Assembly: GCA_003194525.1 (NCBI GenBank)
Contig: NBIV01000235.1
Location: forward strand, 51,486-115,485
Reading direction: 5' to 3'
DNA length: 64,000 bases
Source of the DNA: Gracilariopsis chorda
Lineage: Eukaryota; Rhodophyta; Florideophyceae; Gracilariales; Gracilariaceae
Notes under the pieces: generated by a model
What the model saw: the letters and a program-made list of their open reading frames with translations, nothing else
What the model was told of the DNA's origin: nothing
Databases searched by the model: none
Shown: positions 12,024 through 23,993 of the stretch, in pieces
Position numbering within the stretch: position 1 is the stretch's first letter
Layout: every line of letters starts with the position of its first letter
Translations under genes and position numbers: made by a program

Positions 12024-13744
12024 TTAAACCCGCTTCACGGAGGAAGCGGCAATGATATCGCTTTGATTGACTGCACCCCTGCTGGGAAGGGAAGGCCAGG
12101 CATTCGCCGTCGGAGTACTGGGAACCGGAGGCAACCCCTCAGGGGATTCGTCTACGACCATGTCGGGAACGTCTAGTTCCATGTCCCCCGGCTCTTCTGA
12201 TTCGTTATCGACCATCGGGTCAACCCCGCTATACGCGCGGTAGTAATCGTCGGAATCGACGTACCCAATCTGGTGGTCGTCCGGCACGTGCGGTGGTGCG
12301 TCGCGGAGTACCCTTGCCTCCTCGGAGGAAATCTCCTGGAACTCCCAGGGATCCAAGTAGATGAAATGTCCCGCAAGGGCGGTGTTTCCACCAAGACCCG
12401 TACCACCGTTACCTCCACCGCCGCCGTCAAGCCGACCGCTCTGTTCCAGTGGGACCTCGCGCCAGTCAATACTGTCGATCAAACCAAGTAACTGGAGTAT
12501 TTCGTCATTATTGGCAATACCCCCAAGGGGACGCTGAGGTCCAGATTGCAAATAGCGGCCTGCACACGCTGTTGGATGAACCACATTCGATACTGGTCAT
12601 AAACCTCAGCGAGGATATACGCCGCAGTGCGGGCAGCCCACTCGGTTACGATTACCGACCAAAGCCCCGACCGGGAATCCTGAATCAAAAAGGAACCGAG
12701 GTAAGTTAGTGCCAGCGGGAGTTCAACGTAGCAACCCTGGCAGGCTTCAAGGAACCTCCACCACTCGGGGAGTGCGACATACCAACCTTGTCGGTGAGGC
12801 GGATCAATCCGCTCAATCTCCACCTTTTGATACTGGACAAAGTTCCCGAATCGGGATCGCCAGCGCCGTTCATAACGGATGAAGTTTTGGAGAAAGTTGG
12901 ACCGGAACTGCCGGGAAAGGTACCGGAATTCAGCCCGAGGTATCGGTCGTTCCCAACACAGGGTTTCTTGCCGCGCGGCAGGAAAGTTCCTCCACGCGAG
13001 GGTTTCGACGCTGGCCTGGCGTTCGCCGTAACCGATTTCACCGCACGTGCGAAATAGGCTGACTTCGAAGCCAAAGCCAGTAGGCACCGGGAATTCGAAA
13101 TGCGCCCGGATCTGCCGTTGATATGCAGTCGGCACCAGCGCCGCATGAGCTGCAATCGCGGATGCTCCCAAGTTTCTTCGGATATGGTGCACCGGGATGG
13201 CGATTCGATGCCTCCAGTCCCACGACGAGGTGACGAGGCTGGGTAGATCCCCTGGCAAAGTACCGGAAACATCCGCGTAGGCCGTAACCAAATCCTCTTT
13301 GAGAGCAGCGATGGGATGGAACCACGGCACAAGCCGGAGCCGAGAGGCATGACTCCGATTCATCGGATCTCACCCTACAAGGGCGTTATAAGAAGGCCAA
13401 GTCGCCACCGGGATCAGTCCGGAAGGAGCCACCGCAGGTGGAAGTTGGAACCAATGCTGGGACGCTGAGCCAATGTTGGCCGGCTTTGCCGGAGTTCGCC
13501 TCCCTTGTGGCAAGGGTACCGACCGGAAACCGGTTTTGAAGTTCCCGACTGGAATCGGTCTTGGAGGCTGGTTGTTGTTGTTGTTCATATTCCCCTTCGA
13601 AAGGACGTGATCTGACTGAGTTGAGCAGGAAGAGGAGGAGCGTGCACTTGTGGAAGGCTGGTTCGCTGCTTTTGCCGGAGGTTGTTTCTCTGAGGCAGAG
13701 GGTTGACCAGGTGACCCGGAGAGGTTTGAACTTTTATCACCCAT
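12024..13744 (-). pseudogene. Antisense accessory gene of Ty3 copy A (about 570 codons)
   Basis: This gene runs opposite to gag-pol, between chromodomain and 3' LTR. It starts at an ATG at 13744, 57 bases inside the LTR edge. The N-terminus is Ser/Gln/Pro/Asn-rich. The centre is an aromatic-rich domain (motifs LPGDLPSLVTS, FEVSLFRTCGEIGYGE, YRMWFIQQ), and the C-terminus is acidic (DDYYRAY, VDNESEEPGDMELD). I recognise no known family. It is broken by an in-frame TGA at about 13370 and a one-base shift near 12520 at a run of five C. The same motifs in the same order occur at 61469-63150, so it is a real part of this family. Function is unknown. Confidence 0.75.
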
Positions 13745-13787
13745 TTTCCGCTGGGATTCGCCAGTGTTTGCGGTTGCTTTCCCGGCC

Positions 13788-13800
13788 AAGGAGGGGGATG
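13788..13800 (+). promoter_or_regulatory. Polypurine tract before the 3' LTR
   Basis: AAGGAGGGGGATG directly precedes the 3' LTR and would prime plus-strand DNA synthesis. The same 13-mer precedes the LTR of the second copy on the minus strand (61384-61396). Confidence 0.85.
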
Positions 13801-14595
13801 TGAAGTGCAATGCCCTCAGAGAGGGATTCTTGGTACTTGGTTGATTTCCCGAATGTTTCGATAATGTAGTCATTGCATGAAATACGACCACTAATAGTGG
13901 ATTTGACAAGTGGGACACGGAAGAGTCAATTGGCGGTGGCCACAGTAGTGGGCATGAAACACCAAAGTGGGGTAATTTAGTTAATTCTATTTATTATTTT
14001 TACACCCATTTCTGGGATGGTTAGTACTTAGTGCACCGGCGGGTTGCCGTCGCACCAGTAAACCTTCCCCAAAAAGGGACCCCAAACTGGGGAATTGGCT
14101 CTAGACCTCACCGCCTTCGCGTGTTCTCTACTCCTCTTTGGAGGGAAGCACCGTCGCATACGGGAAGTCTAACCCCCTTGCCCATCTAAAGGACCCGAGT
14201 ATTCGGATCTTTATTCCAGCTTTCTTGTTGTTCGCCTTGTATATGATTTGTTTACCGGCACTGCCGTTAGTCTTCTTCACGACACTCGTGACTCAGCTCC
14301 CCCTTATCTTCCCCTTTATAGCGTGGCTTTCCGGCTACCCATGGCTCGTGTTCGCGCCTACTACTAACGTGGAAACCTCACCTCTGTAGAGGAAGACCAC
14401 CCCCAGACACTGCTCCTGTGGATACCCGATTCTTGCCTCAACCTCCCTGCGCAAGTCGCGACGGGTGCCCCCGGCCTTACAACCCGACATAGTCGTGTCA
14501 CTTCTGGGAGGGCTCTACCCAACTCGGCTCACCTCTAACGAGGAAGGATCCTGAACGTCTTTCGGAGCACTCCCGCTTCCGGGCATTGGACTACA
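13801..14595 (+). repeat. 3' LTR of Ty3 copy A
   Basis: This is a 795-bp direct repeat of 3031-3826, followed by the target duplication CATTG. It is preceded by the polypurine tract. A promoter for the antisense gene would have to lie in this LTR, reading leftwards. Confidence 0.92.
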
Positions 14596-15560
14596 CATTG
14601 TGTCCCCGAGAGGCCTTGGGACGACTTTTCCAGGTTCGGTTGAGATGCAATGCAAACAAAATCGTGTGATTTCGGAGGTATGAGTTCTCAGGTCCTTCCA
14701 CCCGAATTGGGCTGCTACTGTGGTCCACGTAGAGTCTGTCCCCCTGTGTCCTCCTTTTCCGATGTGCGCGGCGATCAATATCCTTAACTGCAGTTTTGCG
14801 TCGTTTTCCGGGATCGATATCTGTCCTGTTGACGTCCGTACCACTCCATTAGTCTTCTCGCAATGCTTCGGAGGCGTACTGCTTCCGCTGCGCTGTGACG
14901 TGATGATGTACTCCATGGACGGCCAGTCATAGTCTTCGTTTGTCCCAGGGTTGATGGGTGCTGACATCAGTGCTCTGATCCTTCCGATTATTCCTGGCTC
15001 TATCGTCTTCTTCTTCTGCACGGCCCATCAGGTAAGCATATCTGCCCAGGCGTTCCGTTCTCCTGTTACATGCTCGATTACGAAACGAAATCCATTCAAC
15101 TTCAAAGCCCAGCGAGTGAGTTTGTTGGCTACGTGGATAGCTACCGCCGGGCTGCGACCGTACGGATCCTAGATATACAACAGTTTTGCGTGGTCGGTAT
15201 ATATGAAAACGGTCCTTCTTACGGTAAGGTAATCTAGTCTGCACATGGATTCTTCGATTGCGAATCCTCACTTCTCGAGTACACTCCATCTCTCAGAGGA
15301 TCCACTGAATGCGCCAGATAAGAAGCATAATGGTTCGTGAATTTGGTCTTGGAATTCTTTTTCCTCCTCCCCCTGCGGAGACTGGGTTAGAATTCCTGCC
15401 CAGTGCGTTTCTAAGGCATCGGTGAAAAGGCAGAGTCTGTATCCGTCCTTTGGAAGTGATAGTTTTGTTGCTGTGGCCAGTTGCTTCTTGACCAGATCGA
15501 ATGCTTTGGAGTGCTCAGCAGTCCAGACAAGCTGCATCTTCTTTAACGCCTTCTTGGTTC
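14596..15560 (-). pseudogene. Gypsy RNase H and integrase zinc domain (old element, upstream half)
   Basis: The minus-strand frame continues from the RT. It shows RNase H motifs LCLFTDALETHWAGIL and VFIYTDHAKLLYI, an RNase H-integrase connector with VIEHVTGERNAWADMLT, then the integrase zinc-binding domain ending RFCLHC. All lie in one reading frame interrupted by stop codons, with no indel seen. The catalytic core lies beyond the nested element, at 2243-3030. Confidence 0.87.
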
Positions 15561-16740
15561 GTTTCCCAGCCTTCTTACATGCAACTTCATGGAGCTGGTG
15601 TAGGGGCTCTACCAGCCATGCCTAATCTGGAATGGATTTCCTCATCCAATTCGTGGCGCATAAAAGTTGTTGCAGCTGATCTCCAGTTGTCGGCGCTTTT
15701 ATTGCCAATAAAACCTCAAAATTCCTCGGGTCAAATTGGACTCCTTCCGCTGAAATGATCCTACCGCAGAACTTCACTTTTTTCGTAAAGAAACAGGACT
15801 TAATTGGGTTCACTTTGAACTACACTTCTGTGCACACATCTAGGAATGCTGCTATATCAGCTAACAACTGGTGTTCGTTCTTAGCGTGAATGAGGATGTC
15901 GTCTAGCCAATGGAGCATACGTTGAACTCGGCTCTCGAACTTTTCCCGTGTCAAAAATTGAAAGTGGTTTCCAGAGTCCGTACCTCCCTGGAGAGTCCTG
16001 GTTGGCGAGTAAATTCTGAGTGGTGTCTGTATCGACATGACCTCTTGAGATACCTTGTCCAGAGTTTTCTGCCAGTACCCGTGCGTAAAGTCGATGTTAG
16101 CGAAGCACTTGCTTGCTCCACAGTCCTGCAGCATCGATTCCAGATGGGGCATTGCAAACTGAAGGGGCAGTGTTCGCGCATTGATTCTACGGAGGTCGAC
16201 AGTGAAACGCAGTTTGTCCGTGCCGGGTTTTGGAACTGCCAGTGCGGGGCAAGACCACCTCGCTTGGTCGTTCTTGTACACAGCTCTAATTTTCTCTAGC
16301 TGTTGGATGGTGTGTTTTATGAAAACTCTTTGCGGTGGAGGGTAGCAGCGCTGTGGGGTGCGTTACGGCTTTGCGTTTGGTGTGAGTCTGACCGAAAGAA
16401 GGCGCAAGTTGGTAGGTGGGTGTGGTCCAAGCTTGATTCCGAAACAACTCCTGTTTCTTTCCAAATTGTCTCGCAACTTCTCTGAGCCTGCGGTGTACAT
16501 GCCGTTGTCCTTCGCATCGTGCACTGCAGACCTTATTGCTTCGTCGATCTCGGCTGCGGTGTCGGTTCCAAATCCAGCTTGGAGGCATTCCGGGACTTCT
16601 ATAGGATCCTCATCAGTTTCTGTGTAGCTGAGGCCACGGTAGCTAGCTGAGGACAGTCTACACTTTCCCTCTTGCAGTTCCACTTCCGAATTTCCGTCGA
16701 AGAGCGGTGCTATGCGGTGTATTTGCTCGTTAAAATCGAA
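15561..16740 (-). pseudogene. Gypsy reverse transcriptase (old element)
   Basis: The minus-strand frame reads from a protease-RT linker (LFDGNSEVELQEGKC) into RT with FTVDLRRINA, FANIDFTHGYWQ, PTRTLQGGTDSGNHFQ and the active site HWLDDILIHAK near 15890-15915. W replaces the usual Y before LDD, but the two catalytic Asp are present. Stops occur near 16363, 15817 and 15620 without frame change. The wording is close to oomycete Gypsy RTs. Confidence 0.88.
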
Positions 16741-17131
16741 ACACTATTAATGCAATGAATATCCTGGCAACCTTTACGATGTCCCAACATTGTAAAGTGT
16801 ATGTAATAGCAAGCAAATTGCTGCAAATGCTCATCCAACAAACGCCGGACTCACAAATTCTCAAAAGCCACCCGTAAACCATACGAACAATGCTAATACG
16901 GAATACATAATAGGTATTGGATGTCGTGCGTCAAAGAGGTGCGAAAAAAGCAGTATAAAAGAAATCGTGGCTAGAGAAGTATAAGGCAAGAGAGCAAGAA
17001 AAGAAGAACCAGCAGAAGACTTCAACATTCTGCGAGCCCTTGTGCTCTATTTTGTGTCTCTAGAGTAGAACCGTGCCTACTGCGTTTTCTCTTTTATCAA
17101 CCAAAAGTCGGTAAAGGGCTAGAATACATGA
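16741..17131. other. Intergenic spacer with a TATA-like box
   Basis: No coding sequence was recognised. TATAAAAG at 16954-16961 with a purine-rich stretch downstream could be the core promoter of an LTR or a lost gene. The segment separates the broken 5' side of the old Gypsy element from the left TIR of the Mutator-like element. Confidence 0.35.
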
Positions 17132-17345
17132 TTTAGATAGTGTAGGCGAGTCAGCGCGAATTTGCAACAATAAAAAGAGAGAGTCAGCGGGCATGTGCCA
17201 CGGCGAGCAGCACAAGTGTCCGTGCCGCTTGAAATCTTACTGTAGCCAATAATACCCATCTATTTTGTATTTCAACCAGTAGATCCGCAGAGTCAGGGCA
17301 TTCTCTCTATCCCTGCTCTCTCCAGCCACAAAGTCAGCACAAAGT
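17132..17345 (+). repeat. Left TIR of the MULE
   Basis: The left TIR includes TAGGCGAGTCAGCGCG, a long shared block around AATCTTACTGTAGCC, and ACCAGTAGATCCGCA. All reappear in reverse complement at 24708-24922. Long TIRs are typical of MULEs. Confidence 0.88.
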
Positions 17346-18088
17346 CTATGAAATTTAGATGCAGTCGAGGTTACCGCGCAGCGTCTTCAAAATGTGTGGA
17401 AATGACAAATACGTCAGGTATCACGTCTTCTTTCACATCTTCGACGACTCTTTCAAAAGCTGCTGACTCTCTCTACTTTCCAATCTCTTTCTTTGACTGC
17501 TCTCGTGTATCGTTCTATTATTTTGAGCAATCGAGCAAAAAAGCGTCTGATTACGTAGAAATTATCCTACAGCATGAAATTTATGAAACCTCTACATTTT
17601 TCTGAAAGAATATTAATATGCGTACGCAAATGCTCATCAGGGATGGCACTGCGAGTTCCGTAGTCTTTTTTGCGGTTGTGAAGGACCATGTTGCCAGAAT
17701 CATGATCGCAGAAGGCAAAGAAACATCACCGGTTTCTTTGGTACATAATTCAAGACCTGGTTCGGAAATTTGTAGCGATTTGATCTCAACATCTGTGTAG
17801 AACATGGTACGTTCTGTTGGTTTGGCTTTTGCCTCATGTTCTATTGGAGTGATGCTGACAAGACTATCGAGTTAATTTAAGGCAAAGAAGGAAAACATAC
17901 CGGAAGAAGATTTGAAAGTGTTCAAGAAGTGATTTACAATTAAAGGTAATGGTGGTGCAGAGATAAACAGCGTTGTAGTCCCGTTGAAGATTTCTAACAG
18001 CCATTGGGGTGTGTTGGTCGGGAAAAAAGTAGTCAATTTGGCGCGAGGAACTCAAAGATAAACAGTTTGGTTCGGAGACAGTCTTTGA
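17346..18088. other. MULE 5' region without a recognised gene
   Basis: Short frames only, none recognised. This stretch may contain the transposase promoter and leader. Confidence 0.4.
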
Positions 18089-19380
18089 ATGTCTGTTGAT
18101 CGAAGGATTCTGAAACTGTTCTCTTTCTTGTTTCTCTTTTGCCTCACAGGGAATGCAGCACTATTTGAAGTGATATCGGAGCGGAAATATATGCTACAAG
18201 TAAAAGATTTGAAGCGAAAAAAGGACTTGCACGGCTGTGGTTGCTATGTGATTTCCCTTTCTACCATGTTCAGTGCGGACCACAGCTGTATCTTGAAGCG
18301 AAATTATGCCTCTCGGTACAGCCAGGCGTCGATTGAGAGGAGTTGATGGATGTACATTAAAATCCGGATTCTACACGTACTGATGAAAAAGGAGTTCTTT
18401 CAAATCGACACTGTTACTGGAACAATGGTCGTACGGCTCCGGTCGGAAGATCTTTTAAAACTCCTTTGCATGAGAAAAGAAGTTAAAAAAAGGCAGTGTA
18501 GAAAACAAAACGTGGAGCAAAACATTTGGAAGCAGACTGGAAAGGAAGAGGAAACGGATGTGAATACATTCCTGGGAGAACGGGAAGCAGGAGAAGGAAA
18601 GGTCCTGTATATTTTCAACGACCCCTGTAAAGAGACAAATCTCTAGCAAATGCCCTTGGGTACGCGCGACTCTGAGGGGCGTGCTATACGGAAAAGCAAG
18701 CGAACAAAGCGTTTTCATGAGCTGAACCCAAGTTCTGGTCAGAGCAGTGGGATTTGTCTACCCCTGAAGATTTGCATGAAGCGACGAGTGCAGTTTTCTG
18801 ATTCTGCTCCAGTTTTAGTGGAAATTGTGAACAAATGGATTGAGAAATGTGTGTCACAGCGCCCCGAGGTGGTGCAAAAAGCGCTAGATGAGAAAACTGG
18901 AAGAGGTTCTGAAGTACGTGGAGTATCAGGTGTAGAAGAGTAGCAGAAAAGGACCCAGAATGGAGAAGGTAGTGAAGTAGAGATGGAAATTGACAGACAC
19001 TCACCAGCAAAGACGATCAGTCGGACACAGGGAAAGGTACAAGTTGAAGCTGAAGAAAGAGCAAGGGATACCGTGGCGCCTTTCGAGCTGAAGGCACAAA
19101 CTGAAAAAACAGATTGAAGAGAAAAAGCACGCTTCTGAGAATTTTGGTCAAGCTCAAAAGCTGAATGAAGAGCTGGCAGCCTGTTCTGATGCTCAGTGAC
19201 AGGAGAAGCCGCATATGGAGCTACCATCAATGAATATGTGTGAAGGACGAACTACGAAGACCGGGTCATGCACTGAGGTTCAGGCAGACTTCGAAGAGAG
19301 ATTTGAAAACAATGGAAGGCGTTCAGGGGTTGATGTGAAACTTCTGGACGGTAGTGAATGTAAGACAGAACTTGCGATGT
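18089..19380 (+). pseudogene. Degraded upstream coding region of the MULE
   Basis: Three consecutive frames (18089-18346, 18350-18646 and 18650-18943) share the transposase reading frame and are separated only by stop codons. They encode a hydrophobic start, a charged middle and a basic segment RKSKRTKRF that could be a nuclear localisation signal. A Glu/Lys-rich coiled-coil-like stretch follows near 19050-19190, with a shift at a run of six A. This may be the N-terminal part of the transposase or a separate protein; no family was recognised. Confidence 0.4.
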
Positions 19381-19390
19381 CAAACGATAG

Positions 19391-22300
19391 GCTTTTCTCA
19401 GCTCTGAAAGGTTTAAACTCCCTGCACTGGTTGCCTACATCGCTAAGAACTTTGGCTACCTCTATGGTGTACAATACTTCTCAGTGTTGCAGACGAGAAA
19501 GTACAGTTCATATGGGCTGCTCGCTGGAAAATTGCGGTGTCTGCGGCACAAGTCGCAGTGCCGCTCCAACATTCGGGCAAAGTTCTATCCCATGGCTAGA
19601 TTTTGGGTTATTGAACAGGACCTGATGCACACGCACACCCGTCAACAACTTCCACGCCCCGATGATGTAGTGAAAAGGAGGTTTGAGGGCATTTGCTCCT
19701 CTTTAGCCTCCCGTCTACAAGAATGGGAAGAGCATATACGGAAAAATGGAGAATATGTACGTCTGTCATGCAAATTTTGAACCATACACCCCTTCCAGGG
19801 AGCCGAGTTCTACAAAAGCTCATCATGCTACATCCTAGAGCATTCACATGGACCTTGATCTCAAAGCGATGCAGAAACAGGTAGCAAAGACGATATGGCG
19901 TATGGCGACTACGGTGGGGCTGAGGACTTGTATCTTTTCTATTGCGTGTTGCATAGCACGAAAAGCCTTGAGATGGGAGGTATATTTGATTGCCATGCTT
20001 TGGAAAAAGGAGTGCACGAACCAAAACCCGAGCTTTGGAAGCAACACTCCTCGGTTTTACAGGAAGGAGGCAGGCTGGTTTCCAATCTACCGAAGAGGAC
20101 GTAGCAAGGACCTATCTCAGGGGAATACATCGGAAAAGATCGCATAAACGATGTAAAATGCTCAGATGAACTTCTGGATAACGAGTTAAACGTCGACAGT
20201 GGCGTAAGAGGCGATTTTGGCATTAGTCCTTTTGAAGCTAACTCCCCTGCTGCTTCTCCCAACTCCTCAACACAAACAGTGGACGCCAAATGCGAGCGTG
20301 CACCCCCCAGCGCTCTGAGCGCCGTGCTTAGCTCAAAAATGAGTAAGGAGAGTGAAAATCTCAACGCAAACGTTGCATATGCGCAGCAGGTTTCAGATGG
20401 GCAATCTGTTGAAGAAGATGAGGTGCTGCTCATTGATCGATTCTTAGATGACGAAGAGGAATTTCCTTCATTCTTCTTCGAAGACTCTGATGTTGGCATC
20501 CTGAATAAAGAAGAATCAGAATCAAAGGAGAAGGATGGCCTTGGAGAGAAGTACGAAAAATGCTGGAAAAAAGATTGTGATGAAGAACTGGGCACCGAAT
20601 CCGTACAGAACACGATATCGAATGAGAGAATTGAGGACTGTTTTAAAGCAGCTGTCTTAGCCTATCTGGAAACCCTTCCCCTCGATGCTCCTGTTGCAAC
20701 GGTTTTCAAGAAAGTTCAATTTGTCGCGGACTGCTTCGGGTACAGCTTATTCGTAAGGACTTCTATATACTTTGGAGAACGAAAGCGATCTCCAGATAAG
20801 GCAAAGTCTCCGAAGAGTCATGGTGCTGAACGTGGGAATAGAAGGGTTCTGAAAAATGGAATCATGAATTGAGATCAATACAATAACAAGATGAGGCGAT
20901 GCCTCTTCTGGACAACGATTAAGACAGAGGATTCTGGGCAGGAGAAAAATGGTGGAATGATCTACGTGGCTAATTTAAATGGTTGTAAACATGGACATGG
21001 TCCCTCTGGGAGCTTTGGTATTAGACATCTCAAGTCGCAAATGCGTTCTGAAGCGATACATATGACGAACGATTTGCATATGAGCTTTAGAGACACGATA
21101 CGAGACCTGGAAGACAAGTACAACCAAAAGATTAGTCCGGTGTCGGCGAGGAAGAAGTTGAGGTATGCTTCCTCTACAAGCAATCTCCACGATTTGGAAT
21201 GTGTAAGGTTGTGTGACCTGCTCTTTTAGTTGAGCCAGAAGGATGAAGAGAATAAGGGATTATTCGCTGCGGATGATCCGGGTAGGACGAATTACGCTTG
21301 TTGGTCGTTTCGAGAGCGAATGGAAGACTGCCAGAAGCTCGGCATTGTCCCAGGGGTATCTATTGATTGCAAAACCATAGCCAATAGATAAGGTTTCCCT
21401 CTGGTCACCATTAATGGAAGAGCCAATGATGGTCATGTGTTGACGTTTTTCATGGGGTACATGTGCTCCGAAACAGAAGAGGACTTCGTACGAATTCTGT
21501 CCTACTTCAAGTTTATAGTCGCGGTCTCACCGGCGATGGTAGTGATGGACCAGAACACTGCCTGTATAAATGCAGCTGAGAAGGTGTGCAATTCGTCCTA
21601 TATAAGCCTCGACGAATGGCATCTGAACGAGAATCAGAAGAAGAATGTGGCCAGTTGGTGTAGAAAGATGGGTAAGATGGAGTGGATGCACGATATGAAG
21701 AAAGACCTGTTCAACCTCAGAAAGTCATATATGTCGGGACCGTTTTTCGAAAGGAGAAGAATGCTAGAATCCAAGTACTTTGATGCTTTTGACGATCGTC
21801 TCCCTGTGTGGTATAAGTACTTGTACCACTATAAGCCGCATATGCTGGTGTCTTGCTTCCGAAATACGGCTATACCTACCCGTTACATGTTCCAAGAAAC
21901 TGGCTACACCGAATCTTCTAACTCTGCATACAAGAAGATCATTATATCGAAGAAGATTCCCTTGTGCAAGGTTCCTTTGGAGGTTCGGCGTATATCCCAA
22001 GAACGGGCTGATACTCGGAACTTGGAGCTTGTACGAACCTTATCTTCTCAAATTGGGAGATATCAGAAGACAAGAGAGCTTGAGCACTTTCTACCTGTAG
22101 AAGTTGTAGACAGTCTGGTGGCTGAGTACACGAACTACGCCTTGGCGCACTTCGTAGATTTGAGCTTTAAGCCCTCGAAGAACTACATTCTTTCCGGCAC
22201 AGAGGTTGTGGATTATTCACAGGAAGCGTGGCCGGAAGCACTCAGAAACCTGGGAAGTAGTTCAACCCCAGCAATTGGACCTGTAGCTCGCTTTAAGTTG

Positions 22301-23272
22301 AAATGGGGAAGCCATCTGAGTCAGAGCCGGAATTTGTCGGTGGATGAAGAGCGCTCATCACAGGAGACTGTTGTGCAATTCTCAAAAAGGTATACGGGGT
22401 CGGGGGATGACGTTAAGGCAGAGTTTATTGGTGTCTGTTCCTGTGGGCAGCCCTGGTCCGTTGGTTTTGCTTGTCGTCACATGGTTCGATGTGCTGTGGT
22501 TTATCAGGAAGAACGTTTGCGGTTCCCTGAACTACGAAACATACTAGGATACTTCATACCTCTTGAAGCGCTTTTCTCTACATACTGGAGAAAAGATACT
22601 TCTGCTATGACAGTCCCATACTTGGCGAAACTCAGGTCAGAGACCCGATAATTCAACAACGAGGAGATGGATTACCGACTACGCCATTTTGATGAGTCGA
22701 CGGAGAAAGAGTTTATCCCCATTGACTCAGATATACTTAGAACCAGTAGAGAAAACTCGGAAGTAGATGGGTGCAATACGTACATGGAAGGAAAAAACCT
22801 CTACGATGCTTTACATCGACAAGCTACTGGAACTGGACGTGTTGCGGTGAGTGGTGTTCTACGTCTTTTAAGGGATGCCATCGCGGACATTCAGCAAGGA
22901 AAAGCGACACACTTCGAAGCTAGAGGTACCTTTAAAACAAGGCTGGCTTCATTAACAGAACACGCGGAAGAAACAGAGAACACTGTCACTTTACTGCATC
23001 CATCTTCTTCTACAAAAGATTTCAGTTCATCAGGGATCCGTCCGCCAAACAATGGACGCCACAGGGCACAACGGAGAAAGAAAAGCTCCTTGGAGCGAAC
23101 GAGAAAGCGAGCGAGTACAAGCCCGAATTCATCCCAGGAAGCATCTCAGAAAGACTTTCACCAACCTTCAACATCCCCAGAAGCAGCTGTGGCACCCTCA
23201 ACTTCCATACCCCAAGACATGCAACACACAGCACTTCTAATGAAGTCAAATTCTCTCGGACACATTCAATAG
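19391..23272 (+). pseudogene. MULE transposase, decayed by nonsense codons
   Basis: One reading frame runs for about 1290 codons. Near 19500-19640 it has a FLYWCH/GCM1-like zinc finger (LRCLRHKSQCRSNIRAK...HTHT). An acidic region follows, then the DDE core: first D in SIDCKTIANR, second in VVMDQNTACINAAEKV, and E in GYTESSNSAYKK, with the usual WH-N motif EWHLNENQ. A SWIM finger CSCGQPWSVGFACRHM lies near 22435-22482. Stops lie at 19778, about 19858, 20102, 20870, 21227, 21389 and 22649, with no frame change seen. The last 200 residues after the 22649 stop are Ser/Thr-rich. Confidence 0.87.
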
Positions 23273-23993
23273 CTGTAGCATTGACCACAGCCTCTTCATC
23301 CCTCGTCTTCTTTCATAATCTCTCTGAGCTTTTTCTGTTCTTCGTAAGGGCATAGACTGCTTGCTTTCCTCACCTTCTACTTCACACACTTATTTTTTAT
23401 TCAACTTCTGTATATTGTAGCGTATCAAAAAGGAAATTCCCTTCGCATATTCCACATTTCCGTCCATGAACGCGTGAAAAGTTTTCCTTACATCTGACAA
23501 CCCGTAAAGTGAAGCTCACGCAGGATTGTGCAATACACCTTGATCACCGTAGAGCCAACGTATCTTCTAAAAGACTCAACAATAGAATCAGCTAAACTAA
23601 TGAACAAACAATCCAATTTCACTTGAACTATAAGCCACACTTAACACATATCCGCAGTCTTAGGCGTGAACCTAAGAAGGTTCTCAATCTTTACACCAGG
23701 TGGCTTGCTTTTGACAAGCTCACTTAACATATCTGAAAGCATGCTTAACCGTTGAGGTTATCTACGTCGTCCACATCTTCATTCTCATCAAGCTTGGGTC
23801 TCTCCACCCTTTGTCGATGCTCAGCTTGACATTTTCTCCTAGACCCAGGACTTCTTCTGTTTTATTTTTGTGTGCTGCATCGGATGCTGCTCAAAACTTT
23901 GTGGGCAAGAAAGGTAATAGAAAGTTTTGATACATCGGAATCGTTTCCAGAGTCTTGTTCCTTATTCCTAAGAGTCTCTTGGATGCTACTCTG
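23273..23993. other. MULE 3' region without a recognised gene
   Basis: AT-rich sequence between the transposase end and a minus-strand coding-like segment. No gene was recognised. Confidence 0.4.

Larger units (their letters stand above)
3031..14595 (+). mobile_element. Ty3/Gypsy chromodomain retrotransposon with an antisense gene (copy A)
   Basis: This is a complete 11.6-kb element: 5' LTR 3031-3826, primer binding site at about 3830, gag, protease, RT/RNase H/integrase, long linker, chromodomain, antisense gene, polypurine tract and 3' LTR 13801-14595. A 5-bp target duplication CATTG flanks it (3026-3030 and 14596-14600), and the interrupted integrase of the host element resumes on either side. 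The LTRs have diverged visibly (roughly 5-10% by eye) and the genes carry several stops and frameshifts, so it is old and inactive. It is unusually long for a Ty3 element. Confidence 0.95.
1097..16740 (-). mobile_element. Old minus-strand Ty3/Gypsy chromodomain retrotransposon, nested and decayed
   Basis: Read on the minus strand, the order is reverse transcriptase (RT), RNase H, integrase zinc domain, integrase core, integrase C-terminus, chromodomain and 3' LTR. The domain wording matches Gypsy elements known from Phytophthora. The body is interrupted by a complete younger Ty3 element (3031-14595) and a small LTR-like insertion (about 1875-2242). The gag, protease and 5' LTR are not visible to the right of about 16740. 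The RT-to-integrase part stays in one reading frame broken only by stop codons, so it is a non-functional relic. Confidence 0.9.

Noticed and set aside
20279-23272. Repeated in-frame stops as evidence for a reassigned stop codon
   Set aside because: All three stop codons occur in the decayed frame, and intact genes (the zinc finger gene and the young pol) use normal stops, so decay is the simpler reading.
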